Of a stretch of DNA of 64,000 nt, positions 1 through 10,592 are shown one piece after another; the stretch's first letter is position 1, and each line of letters begins with the position of its first letter. This DNA comes from Skeletonema tropicum (Eukaryota > Bacillariophyta > Thalassiosirophyceae > Thalassiosirales > Thalassiosiraceae): the NCBI GenBank assembly GCA_037178625.1, contig CM074129.1:1922001-1986000 (forward strand). The letters run 5' to 3'. The translations under genes and the position numbers were made by a program. Below the pieces are notes generated by a model that made no database searches, had not been told where the DNA came from, and was given only the letters and a program-made list of their open reading frames with translations.

Positions 1-1229
1 ATTATAGCGGGTAGTCTCGAGGGTAGAAACTTCAAACCAATCAATCCAATATTTGGCTTTCGGGGAAGGAGTCCTATTGAGCTCGAAAAGTCCTTGGATC
101 CGTCCACTGTGTTGCGATTCGTGGCGTCCGGAGCACTCTGCTCTTCTCTTGCACATCTCGTCCTCACTCCGATTGATGTGGTCAAAACTAAAGTACAGAC
201 CAAGCCTGATATATACAATCAGGGCATTATCGGCACATTTAAGAAGGTGTGGAAGGAAGAAGGCCCAGAAACACTGTTTGATGGGTGGGAGCCTACTATT
301 TTGGGCTTCTTTGTTGCAGGGGGCGCTGCCTTCTTCTTGACGGAATATTTCCGACGCACATACACGACACTGGCAACAACATTAGTTATGTCTGCTCAAT
401 CATCATCTGAAATTACTGCAACTTCAATTATATCCAACTTTGAGATACCGTTAATTGTTGCAAGTGCAGCTACATCAGGGTTCTTATGCTGCTTTATTAT
501 CGCCCCCTTTGATGCAATCCGAGTTAGAACAGTGGCACAACCAGACTACGCAGATAATATTTTCGGTGTGGTGGCGAGAATGATACAGGTGAGTCTTGTC
601 TATTGCGCAAGAAATAATGTCATGACTGCACATTGTTATTTTACTCACACTGCTTCCCCCTTATCGAACCTTAGGAGGAAGGACTATCATCACTATTCAG
701 CGCGGTACCCGTTTGGTTTCTCAAGGAAGTACCGTACAATGTGGTGAGTCCACTAAAGCCGCAACTGACATTATCATCGTCATCCCTTTTACGACAATCT
801 AACCTGTTCGATTTTAATCTCTCGTAGATGAAATTCCTCGTTTTTGATACTTCCACAGAGTACTTACTGCAGACATTTCCTGTCGCTAGGGAAGATATTC
901 GATTATCTTTGTTGGTCAGCCTCATTGGGGGAACTCTAGGTGGTATAGCAGCCACAATCGTCAGTAACCCTGCGGATGTAGTTGTGACTGAGATGAAGAA
1001 AGCAAAGACTGACATGTCACCATTTGAAGCAGCAGATATTTTGATTCAACGCTCGGGGCCCTCTGCTTTCGCAAAAGGTATGCAGTTACGAATTGTATTT
1101 TATTCTATCCTCGTGAGCCTTCAGTTCTTGCTTTATGATGCTATCAGAATTGCACTTGGTGTAGGTACTGATGACATGAAGCTTTACTTGAACGTGTTAG
1201 GCGCTGCTCTGCGCGAGACGAGCACGTAA
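1..1229 (+). CDS. Mitochondrial carrier, phosphate-carrier-like (5' partial)
   Basis: Member of the mitochondrial carrier (SLC25) family of inner-membrane transporters. The frame is open from base 1, so the start lies outside the window. Exons are 1-588, 675-743 and 828-1229; both introns have GT-AG ends and joining them keeps one frame. Three carrier signatures are visible: PIDVVK, PFDAIR and PADVVV. The segment EVPYNVMKF spanning exons 2 and 3 resembles the QIPYTMMKF segment of phosphate carriers, and the third signature also fits that subfamily, so H+/phosphate import is my best guess for the substrate. The C-terminus is complete and the gene runs convergent with the methylthiotransferase gene, only 46 bp away. 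The family is clear; the substrate is inferred. Confidence 0.8.
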
Positions 1230-1275
1230 AAGTTGGGAATAAATGGTATCTACCAACGTGTGTGTCTAGAGGTAA

Positions 1276-3703
1276 TTATAGTATCAATTGTTTTGACAAT
1301 GTTTGACTTGACGTACTGGAAGAATTCAAGCCACCACAAATGTTCTTCAGCTGTTCAAACCCTACTATCGATGATCGCCACAGTGCAGTTCCCTTCAACG
1401 TGTGCCCACGGGCGTCTTCTATTTGAACAAGTGCATAGTCGCCACGTGATAACTCCACCTTCGTCTTCATTGCAAGGAGAGATTGACCATCAATGTCTAA
1501 TACAGAGCCAGATGACTGTAAGTGCTTCAACACTTCTTCCTCTGTGGCAAAGCTCCCCGCTGGGAAAACTACCCGTTTGTTTTGATCAGTTCTTCCGGAG
1601 AATGTTCTATTGTCTGGAGTACTCTTTTTGGACTCTCCTTCGACGAGGACTAATCTCAGCCTCCCAACCTCCACTTCATTATTACGAAGCTGCACTTCCC
1701 TACGGAACGTATTGATAACTTCATTTAATCTTCGATTCTTTACATCCGCAGGAACATCATCTTCCATCGTTCGATGAGCGTGTGTCTTTCCTCTCATACT
1801 GTAAGCAAACATAAACGCCTGGTCGAACTGAACCTTCTCCATTAATGAAATAGTGTCATGATGCTCTTCCTCAGTTTCACCACAAAAGCCGGAAATGAAA
1901 TCACTTGAAATGGCTACATCGGGAATCAATCTTACGAACATCATCAATCAATTCCAAATATGCCTCACGACTGTATCCTCGGCGCATCCTCTCCAGAACA
2001 GTCGTAGAGCCAGATTGCGCAGGCATGTGAAGGTGGTTGCAGATATTAGGTCGTTCGGCCATCAAAGTTAACAAGGCTGGTGGGTAATCCTTTGGATGTG
2101 GACTAGTAAATCTCACTCTCAACTCAGGATCAAGGGCTGACACTGCATCCAATAGATCTGCAAAGCGATGACCATCTCCCTGTCGAAGACGGAACATGTT
2201 CGAGAAACCTGCATTGGATGTTTGATAGGAACCATCATCAACATTACTACTTTTCTGCTTTCGCTTCTCCACACCCGAATTATCATGATAACTATTCACA
2301 TTTTGACCCAACAAAATCACCTCCATAATCCCCTCCTCCTCCAACAAACGTCGTGTCTCTTCCACAACACTCTCCATATCTCTGCTACGCTCTCTCCCCC
2401 TCGTGAATGGGACTACACAATACGAACACATGTTGTTACATCCACGCATGATTGAGACAAAAGCCGAGACATCGTGTGGATTGGATCGAATGGGGGTTAT
2501 GGATGCATAAGTTTCATCCAAGGAAAGTTGAACATTTACTGCTCGTTCTGTTGGGATTGTCGGTCTTGTGTTTGTTGTACCGTTTTTGGAACTCTCATCC
2601 GAACTCGGAGCAGTAGATGGAGAACTCAATACAGAAATTAAACGAGGCAAATCTCGGTAGGCATCAGGACCAACTACCAAATCAGCCGTGCCATCTTGAA
2701 ACATATCTTCCTTCAGTCGTTCAGCCATGCATCCCAGTACACCAATAATACGCTTCTTCTTCTGCTGCTGCTGTTTAGATTTCATTTGATGTTGCTTTCG
2801 TTGCTCCTTTGTCAATTCCATCAGCTCCATGCCTGTGTTGTTACCATTACCATCATTGTTAATGGACGACAATGGAAAATTCCGATCATGACTCCTTAAT
2901 TCTCGAAGTCGATGCCACACCTTTTGCTCGGCATTCTCACGAATGGCACATGTATTGGTTAAGAGGACATCTGCCTGAATTTCATCATTGACTTCGATGA
3001 ACTTGAATGGGATCTTTGCGGATTCAGGTGGTGGTGCTGTGGTGCTAGTAGAGATATCTCCATCTTGTCCCCCAATGCCTTGACCAGTGTGATGATTGAG
3101 TAATATCGAGCGAACAATATCCGTATCATTTACATTCATCTGACAACCATACGTTTTAACATGAAATCGTAACGTATGCAACTCTTCCTCCTCCTCTGTT
3201 TCGTTATCCTCGCTACCACGAATCATTTGATGTCCCAATCGATCCAAAGCTGCATTTGATGACATGGCCTCGGTTACCATGTAATCTTGTTCTTCGTCAT
3301 CGAATTCATCTCCTAGTGTGTTTGCTGCCATTGGTATGGGCGAGGAGGTGGATTGGTCAGTATTGTGAATGTTAGATGATTGCTCGATGTGTTCAGATTT
3401 GCCGGAAGTGGATTTGGAGATGAAGTAGGATAGGGTGAGACCATCATCTTTGATTTTATTTGGCTTATTTTTCTTCTCTTTTGTTGTAGCTGAGGTTTTA
3501 TCATTACTGAGTGGTTCTGATGAAGGAGGAGGCGATGATACATTTCGAAGTTGCCTTTGACATGATGGACGACGGTGGATATTATTGATTGCATCAATGT
3601 TTGCGCTTTGAAGCACCGGTGAAGATGACGCCGCTGCTGCCCATCCACGCCGACTGCTTCCTGCTAGCCTGCGCAGCATCATGGGTCGGATATTCCGCAT
3701 CAT
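1276..3703 (-). CDS. CDK5RAP1/MiaB-like tRNA methylthiotransferase, interrupted by one frameshift
   Basis: Radical-SAM enzyme that adds a methylthio group to isopentenyl-adenosine at tRNA position 37; the eukaryotic CDK5RAP1 branch acts mainly in mitochondria. The N-terminal cluster domain shows KTYGCQMNVNDTD, TNTCAIRENAEQK and GCMAERLKE. The radical-SAM motif MRGCNNMCSYC (Cx3Cx2C) lies near residue 419, and a TRAM-like tail follows. The start is ATG at 3703; the basic, Ser/Arg-rich N-terminus fits a mitochondrial targeting peptide. At about 1920-1930 the frame slips by one extra base: the upstream frame ends shortly after LELIDDVR, and the downstream frame resumes with LIPDVAISSDF, which is contiguous in homologues. 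Removing one base would give 808 codons. This is either an assembly error or a recent lesion. Low-complexity Asn/Gln inserts occur in the N-terminal half. Confidence 0.85.
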
Positions 3704-3803
3704 GGAGTGAATATCTGCGTAGAGTGTAGAGTGTAGCGGATAGCGGAACGATGAACGATGCGGCTTGTGGTTTGCGGTTTGTTTTTTGTGGTGGTGGTGG
3801 GTA

Positions 3804-4013
3804 GGCGTATCGGGATAGTGGGCGCGTGGGCGTGCCCACAAGAGGGACTGGTTTGACAGGAGGCTTGACGGGAAATTTTTTGTGATTTTGTGTCGATATT
3901 CGGGGATTTTGCCCGCATTTTAGCTCATTTTCACCTGATTTTTTGCAGTTGTGGGCCCCACGTGGGCACCGCCCACAAGAGGGTATGAAAAGCGCCCACT
4001 ATCCCGATACGCC
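3804..4013. repeat. TA-flanked MITE, family 1, copy 1
   Basis: 210-bp element bounded by inverted repeats of about 23 bp (GGCGTATCGGGATAGTGGGC) and by a TA dinucleotide on each side (3802-3803 and 4014-4015). It has no coding capacity. Related copies lie at 35805-36015 and, degraded, at 38115-38300. The TA duplication is typical of Tc1/mariner-type elements. It sits 101 bp upstream of the methylthiotransferase ATG, so it could contribute to that gene's 5' region. Confidence 0.8.
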
Positions 4014-4015
4014 TA

Positions 4016-4475
4016 GTGGTGGGTGGTATGGTGGTGGATAGTTTAGGTCATTTCTGTGCTACGGTAAACTACGTATCACTGGTATTGTAAACAAGAAAAG
4101 TATCTGTAGATGGCTGAGAACCCTGTGGATGGTGGATTCAAAGTACGATACATACAGTATCTCCCCCTCCGCCGCCAAGTCATACCTACATACTACAAGC
4201 TAGCTGACTGAGCTGGCCCGGTCTACTTGGAATATCTGCCCAAGCTATGACCTGCGCTTGAGGGCGAGCTTGCTTGCCAAGCCAAAGAAGAGTGAACGTG
4301 GTTGGGCTTACTTGCCAGAGAAGAAGAGAAATGACCACTTATCACCACAGCATACACCCTACTTTAAAAAAAACCCGCATTCTTCGCAACTCTTTTAACG
4401 TTTGAATGTCCTATACAACCTAAATGCTAGCTTATCATATCTACATATGAATATTTCTATTTAGCTTCTTCTGAT
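4016..4475. other. Intergenic spacer, no gene seen
   Basis: Between the MITE and the 3' end of the ankyrin gene I see no convincing reading frame, RNA gene or repeat. Confidence 0.5.
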
Positions 4476-5099
4476 TCAGTGTGAATAAAGCATTGCGCCT
4501 GGGTTTGATACTCTTCGCGGCCTCTTCTCAGGAACAGGGCTGGGGCTACTGGATCGAGACAATGTCTCCAAGGACTTGCATGATGCCTTTTGAAGCAACT
4601 CGATAGTCTCCATCCTTGCATCACTCATGATTGCAAATTCTAATGCATTCATCTCGTCCAAGTCTTCTATTGTTGCTGAGAGGAGTGACTCTGAGAGCAA
4701 GGCACGGACGGTGTCATGACACACCGCTCTTGGCATCGTTCTGTTGGCGACATCATCTTCGAATAGTTCGCAAGAAGTGTCACATGCAAAATGCAATGGA
4801 GTCTTGCCATCCTCGTCTGTAATGTCGCATGATGAGGGGTAAGCATGAGCGAGAAGCTTGATCAGCCTCGGCTCAGCTGAGGATCCAGCGGCTACATGAA
4901 GAGGGGTACGACCGAGACAATCCTTGGCAGCCAATTGATAAGGGCATATATCCATCATTTTGGCAACTACACGCAAGGGAGGCTTGCATCGAACGACAGC
5001 GTGTAGCAGCGTCATGCCATTGAACTCTGGGCAGTTACTGATAGAGTCCGTGATGGCTTGAAAAGTGGCAGAACTCGAAAGGGCAATGTCTTGGAACAT
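4476..5099 (-). CDS. Ankyrin-repeat protein
   Basis: 207-residue ORF with tandem ankyrin repeats, seen in segments such as NGMTLLHAVVRC, GRTPLHVAAGSS and GKTPLHFACDTS. Ankyrin repeats mediate protein-protein contacts; no enzymatic domain is visible. The tail is Ser/Pro/Arg-rich. The ATG at 5099 is the first in frame, but the frame stays open for about 35 codons upstream and reads plausibly as protein (for example LLHLIDRQDWE). An upstream exon may therefore exist, with an acceptor around 5140-5150. Partner and pathway cannot be told from sequence. Confidence 0.7.
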   Translation of the reverse strand: MFQDIALSSSATFQAITDSISNCPEFNGMTLLHAVVRCKPPLRVVAKMMDICPYQLAAKDCLGRTPLHVAAGSSAEPRLIKLLAHAYPSSCDITDEDGKTPLHFACDTSCELFEDDVANRTMPRAVCHDTVRALLSESLLSATIEDLDEMNALEFAIMSDARMETIELLQKASCKSLETLSRSSSPSPVPEKRPRRVSNPGAMLYSH

Positions 5100-5939
5100 T
5101 TCCCAGTCTTGCCTATCGATGAGATGGAGTAGGATGGCAATGGAGTTTGAGGCTGAGTTTAAGTCGGGAGAAGTTTTGTCAACGTTGAAAGGATAGAAAT
5201 ACAGTTAATGAGTTTGCGTACTTAGAGTTGTTTTGGGGTAAATAAGTTAGGCTTTGATGTGTGAGAGTGAACAAAATTCCGATCCTACCTGATCCTACAT
5301 ACCGAATGTCGCCATACCGCATATATACTCCTACTTGTCTCGGCCGGTACATATGGTATTTGGCCTGCTTCTTCAATCTGTCTGTGCAATGTTTAGTTAG
5401 ATAGGAGTAGGAGTAGGATTTACATACTTCACCCCGAGTTAGTCATCCATTCTGTGCAGGAAATGCAATGGGTCATAGCAGGAGTCACCTCGACGTGTTC
5501 TTACTTTACGTCAACGTGTTTTTACTGATTTTATGTTTTATGTGAATGATGTGTCAAAAGAACACGAACACAGCTGTTCAGACCTGATATTCCTGTGCTT
5601 AGAACTATGCAAATACTTTAAATGATATAAAATTAATACTGTATTACAAAATAGATTTTTAAATCTCACTTATATTCTCTGTCGACTCAGATTTCATTAC
5701 AAATATTTTGTTTTTCCGTATTGCTAAACTTCGGGGAGGTTAGTTGGTTGGGCGGGGGAACTTGACAGATTGTTTGTGAGGAAGAACCGGAGAGCTTCTT
5801 TTACACAACTGCAAACCAGGATGGACAACAATCACTTCACAAAGCGCAATAATCCTGCAGCTTTGGTGTTCGAAGAGATCATTATATTGCTTACCATACT
5901 ACTTATACTTCTTCTGCCAACAACAACAACACAACCAAG
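5100..5939. other. Divergent intergenic region
   Basis: Region between the 5' ends of the ankyrin gene and the small acidic-protein gene. It probably holds both promoters and possibly a first exon of the ankyrin gene. No other feature is supported. Confidence 0.4.
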
Positions 5940-6380
5940 ATGAAGCCCTCTCAACAACAAACTATCTCCGCTGTCTGCTCCTCTTATGACAAGGATGACT
6001 ACTGCTATCAAAACCCCCAAGATGTCGGCAGCCCCTCTGAAGAACCCATCTTGAAAGTTGACCCATTTCTCTACTACTCAAATGACAAGATAAGGATGAG
6101 GGAACTTCGACTTCAGGACATGGAAAACGACTCGTCTGATGATGCATCGTCCTCTAGTTCGCTACCAACCCAAGAGCAGGCGACGCCCACCTGCGAGAGA
6201 AAGACTCGGATTTCGTTCGAGCTACACCCATCCCTGCTACTTGAAGACCTGATGAGGGAGATTTTTGATGAAGACGACGACTGTCTCGACTTTGATGACA
6301 TATCTCTTTTCGCTACTGAAGAGGATTCGTGCGCGACGAATGATGTCATCAATGGATTGAGACGAATCATTTTGGGCTAA
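5940..6380 (+). CDS. Small acidic protein of unknown function
   Basis: 146-residue ORF starting at ATG 5940 and ending TAA. It has an Asp/Glu/Ser-rich middle and C-terminal part, with a short segment RKTRISFELHPSLLLEDLM that looks like a conserved amphipathic block and a second one around VDPFLYYSNDKIRMREL. No signal peptide, membrane segment or catalytic motif is visible. I do not assign a function. The composition argues that it is coding rather than a chance ORF. Confidence 0.5.
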   Translation: MKPSQQQTISAVCSSYDKDDYCYQNPQDVGSPSEEPILKVDPFLYYSNDKIRMRELRLQDMENDSSDDASSSSSLPTQEQATPTCERKTRISFELHPSLLLEDLMREIFDEDDDCLDFDDISLFATEEDSCATNDVINGLRRIILG

Positions 6381-7007
6381 TGCTCATGAATGATGATGTT
6401 GAATAGGGAATAGGAAACGCTACCCTACAATTTTGGCCAAACGAAACCCGCTAAGAAGTCTACACTAGAAAACCTGCTAGACATTTTGTATATGTATGAT
6501 TGATAACGCTATTTAACGACCTAACTTCAGTGTTTAGAAGCATTGCATCGTCTTCCACCTCATCACAAGATTGTACTTAGTCATCTTGCAACGTTGCAAA
6601 ACTCTTCACATCAAAATATCAGTGTTCCAGTCGAAAGATGAGAGAAAAGTACATAATACATACACATCCACATAACCTAGCGTAGACTCTAGAGATGGAG
6701 TCGCAGAGGAAGGAGCTAAACCTTGAGAGCTACATCTGCTACAAGAGTCAAGTTTCCAAGGTATGGATAATATATTTCCTTGTTTCTGAGAGTCTTACAA
6801 GTGAGTGCCTCTGGACGATTGATGAATTGCAATAGAGGATTCGGTACCGATGTGAAAAGGCTTGATACATACTATTGCATCATTTCTGTGTTCTCCAAGC
6901 ACGAAGCAACCATTTGCCAATACTTATCAGGAACTGCTAGCTTCACTTTCAACTTTCAAATGGCTTCTATTTCATTCTTGTACAACACAACTCTAACTTT
7001 TTGCCTC
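6381..7007. other. Intergenic, no gene seen
   Basis: A 76-codon ORF around 6780-7010 has no recognisable features, and I treat it as chance. Confidence 0.4.
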
Positions 7008-7208
7008 TGACATAACCTACGCTAATCATTCTATTATATCTTTCATACTATGCAAGTTGTTGCGCTACTATTTGCTGCTCTTATGAGTACTCTCAAAAAC
7101 CTTTCTCCAAACACGAATAGCCATTCAGACCATAGGCACGACTCAGATAGATGAAGATAAGAAACAACATCTTTTCCCTGGAGATGAGACTTTGTGATGT
7201 AATCATAG

Positions 7209-7882
7209 TTATTCTGTATCTTCAGTATCCTCCCACTCACTCCAGACTTTACACTCCTCTCTGTGCTGCGGCCAATCATCCGCTTGACACTCTTCTGAAC
7301 AGTAGTGTCGTCTGCGACAATCCTCACAGCTCCACATCTTGCTGAGTTCAACCTTTCTATCGGGAACACTACAAGAATCAGAGCAACAGCGACCGTTCTT
7401 TGGCAAATGCTTTATCGTGTTGTACATCGAATCCAAGCAAGAGCAGGGAATTCGTTTTTTCAAGTATCCAATGATCCTGCGTTCGTCAGCGAATAACAAC
7501 TCTTCCAGTCTTTCTCTATATATACAAGGCACAGAATTCTGCGCATACGCTACACCTTGATGGATCCAATCAGAATAACCAGAAACACACACAGGTGCAA
7601 TTGCCGTGATCTCTCGCAAAGAAAAGCTCAGTTCCTATGCTAACAAATGCCGTTGCAATCACAGATACAATTTTTCTCTACCCTGCGGAACGCTCCTAAA
7701 ACTTCTGCAATAAGTATGTAGCAATCATGACTAGCGGCATATTCGTCATGATTCCACCCATGCATGCATTTGTTCTTGAACAGCCCCAATGAGAAAGGTG
7801 TGACTGCAGCGTAGTCCTCCTCCGCCTTTGCCTTCCTTGCCGCCCTTCTAGCCTTGCCTCTGGCCTTCTTCCTTGATACCAT
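7209..7882 (-). pseudogene. MYND zinc-finger protein, copy A, broken
   Basis: Paralogue of the intact copy at 13510-14271. It starts at ATG 7882 (MVSRKKARG). The N-terminal Lys/Arg/Ala-rich region and the C-terminal MYND finger (SCEDCRRRHYCSEECQADDW) are preserved. About 25 codons are missing after GAFRRVEKN compared with copy B, and the deletion shifts the frame into an early stop; the downstream part continues in another frame from about 7619. Probably non-functional. Confidence 0.75.
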
Positions 7883-8335
7883 TGCTCTTCCTTTACAGAG
7901 AATATCAATGACACGAGCTGCACTTTGCTCACAGCTCAATCAAGGCGGAAGCAGTCAATCATGCATGATTGTCATTTGGATATTTTGGAATGATCACTCT
8001 AAGTATGGTACAATACTATGACATCCAACATATATCCTGACAGCACACATCAGAGCCTGTGTGAATGCTCCCTCGAAAACTATTCGATTCGATATTGTAA
8101 GTACTTGGGCATTATCCGGAGAAACAGCAGTATGTACCGCCGAGTTCGCCCATTAGAGTTCTTTCTCCAAGAAAGGAAGACGACACCCAACACACTTCTT
8201 TCATTTTTTGTAGATTAACTGCGATGTAGGTGTAATCATACTGTTCATATAAGAACCTGGTAAACAAGCGTAGACACAGAGGTTATTGATCGGAACATGA
8301 AGATGAAGATTCGAGAACGAACTAGCCGATTCTCA

Positions 8336-8453
8336 TTTGCGCTTTGAAGTACAGGTGAAGAGAAGCTGCTGCCCATCCAGCCTACTGCTTCCTGCTCTAG
8401 TCAGTGCAGCATTTGCATTGGCCGGATAGTTTGCATCATGGAGTGAGATGTGC
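8336..8453 (-). pseudogene. Shard of the methylthiotransferase 5' end (copy A)
   Basis: About 118 bp clearly similar to 3600-3716, which covers the first ~35 codons and ATG region of the CDK5RAP1-like gene, in the same orientation. No downstream part of that gene follows, so this is a duplicated fragment. Confidence 0.75.
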
Positions 8454-8747
8454 GGTTGCAGCGAACCAGGCTAATAAAAGAATCTGTACACGTTGGCTTG
8501 GTATGATTTGTAGTGGTGCCGCTTTGCAAACCTTCAGAAAGAGACCCACCGCCCACGATATCCAAAATCTGCGAGCCAAAATTTCTGATACTAAATCTGC
8601 GAGCCAAGGACAAAAAATGAAAATGATCATGATAAAAAGCCACCATTCTTCTACCATAAGTAAGGGGCCGGCGGCTAATATCTCTAGCTAAAGAGAACTA
8701 ATAAACGGTCACAGCATCGTAGGGAGTACGCGTAGGCAGCAAACAAA

Positions 8748-10529
8748 ATGAGCATCCAAAACAACAACAATAACAATGCTCGAAGAATCCAGCAGCGAAG
8801 ACGCAAACGAAGAAGATTCACCATCCCCACCACCCCACGGCAATTCCAAACATGCCTCCAGCGCCTGTCTCTCAAGGGCCTCAGCTGCATGTTCTTCATC
8901 GCCGACCACGCCATGTATCTACTGGGCCCAGTCTTGATTGTCCTAGCTTCGCTCATTATTGCTGGATTGACTTACCTCTACTTTTGTGTCGTGCTGCCCA
9001 TGATGACGGGGACGAATTGGATTGTCTCGATGGAGGATTATCAGGCTTATCAAAATGGAGGGAGGGGGCATGCGGAATTACCGTCAACAACAACTTCAGA
9101 TGAATCATCTAATAATGAGATATCCACCATGCAATCAATTCTTCTAGCACTATCAACTCCCACGGGTCTACTCACACAACCATAGTGGCATTCTTCCTAC
9201 TCAACGTCACCTACAATTACTACAAGTGCGTCACCACATCCAACTCGGGCAAACTCTACAATGCCGTGGTCCGAGAACTTGGCCACTGTGACAAATTTTG
9301 ATTATCCAGAAACAGAAGAGGAATTGATACAGTGCAAACGGACAGTGGAACATAAGATTGCTGCCAAGTTGGAATTACGGCGGAGGGAGTTACTGGCTGC
9401 GCAAAGAACAAATACTACTGAAGATGCATCCACAACAACACAACCACCACCAATACCAAGAATACACAACTGGCAACTCCTAACCCCCACCGAATGGTCC
9501 TACTGCCGCTTCTCCAAACAACCCAAACCACCCCGCTCGCACTACGATCACGTGACCAAATCACTTGTACTCAATATGGATCACTACTGTCCATGGATGT
9601 TCAATTGTGTCGGATACTTTAATTATCGATACTTTGTCAACTTTTTGTTCTTTACGACAACGGGATTGTTTTATGGGTGTGGGATTTGTGCACGACCGTT
9701 TTGGTTGTTGGGTGGGAGTGAGTATCGGGAGCAGATTCGGATGAGTAGTAGTGATGGTAATAGTGATCATATTGTGACCAAGGCCTTCTTGGCAACAGTG
9801 AGACATTTGGAGAGTAATTCGTATATACCCACGCCAAATGAACGGACATCGATAGCATTAGGATTCATGATTTGTTTGTGTTTAGGTTGTGCAGTGGGGT
9901 GTTTACTTGTATTTCATTTATATTTGACAGTGAGTGCACAAACTACGATTGAGTTTCATGGGAATTGGGCCAAGCGGAGAAAGAATAAGGGATGGGTGAA
10001 TCCGTATTCGGCTGGGAGTTGGAAGAGGAATTGGGAAATGGTGTATGGTACTCGATATCATTTTATGGGTGGAGATGATGATAATAAGAATGTTGACGAA
10101 GAGAATGGTGGTGGACATGTGGATGCATTAAATTATCATCATTGCAATGATCAGCACAGTTATCGTGGATGTTGGGGTATTTTCATGGCAATGATGCCAA
10201 GTAAGAGAGAACCTGAGTTCCTTCCAATTCCATTTGATGGCGTGTTGATTCGGCGGAAGAATCGAGTCGATTCAAGGTTAGAAATGGATAAGAAATTAGA
10301 CGAGGAGATGTCAGAGTCTTGTCCTGGATTGCATTTATCTATGGACAATGGCGATAATGAGGATGATAACGAAGATGTGATGGGGGTATTTAAAAAGAAA
10401 TCGCCATCACAACCAGCTGTCATTAATTCGATTGAAATAAATAATTCCCAATGGTCTTACCGACAGGTCGGCGAGGAATACACCAAGAGAGGAGGTAATG
10501 GTGTAACAATGAAGGCAGCTAAGCTGTAA
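8748..10529 (+). CDS. DHYC-type protein S-acyltransferase (DHHC family)
   Basis: Membrane palmitoyltransferase that attaches fatty acids to protein cysteines. ATG is at 8748. Membrane segments are visible at YLLGPVLIVLASLIIAGLTY, THTTIVAFFLLNVTYNYY, FVNFLFFTTTGLFYG and FMICLCLGCAVGCLLVFH. The core motif is MDHYCPWMFNCVGYFNYRYF, with Tyr in place of the third position of DHHC, as in yeast Akr1 and Pfa5. The upstream CxxC/HC zinc ligands are largely absent (YCRFSKQPKPPRSHYDHV). The TTxE motif is present (QTTIE). The second membrane helix region (about 9130-9285) is encoded in a different frame from its two flanks, so two compensating one-base slips, or unseen splicing, interrupt the gene. The C-terminal third is acidic and low-complexity. 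Confidence 0.8.
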
Positions 10530-10592
10530 GCTTATTTGCCGCAGCTTATCACACAAATAACACGTCGATTTACATATATTACTATATATTCT

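Larger units (their letters stand above)
7008..8453 (-). repeat. Duplicated unit, copy A (MYND gene plus methylthiotransferase shard)
   Basis: Reverse-oriented relative of the units at 12896-14620 and 18455-19990. Shared blocks include the MYND gene with its 3' flank, an upstream non-coding block (about 8000-8300) and the methylthiotransferase 5' shard at 8336-8453. Divergence and deletions relative to copies B and C suggest that the duplication is not recent. Confidence 0.8.

Noticed and set aside
3704..3841. N-terminal extension of the methylthiotransferase to 3841
   Set aside because: The extension starts at TTG, encodes His/Thr-rich sequence and runs into the MITE; ATG 3703 is the first in-frame start.
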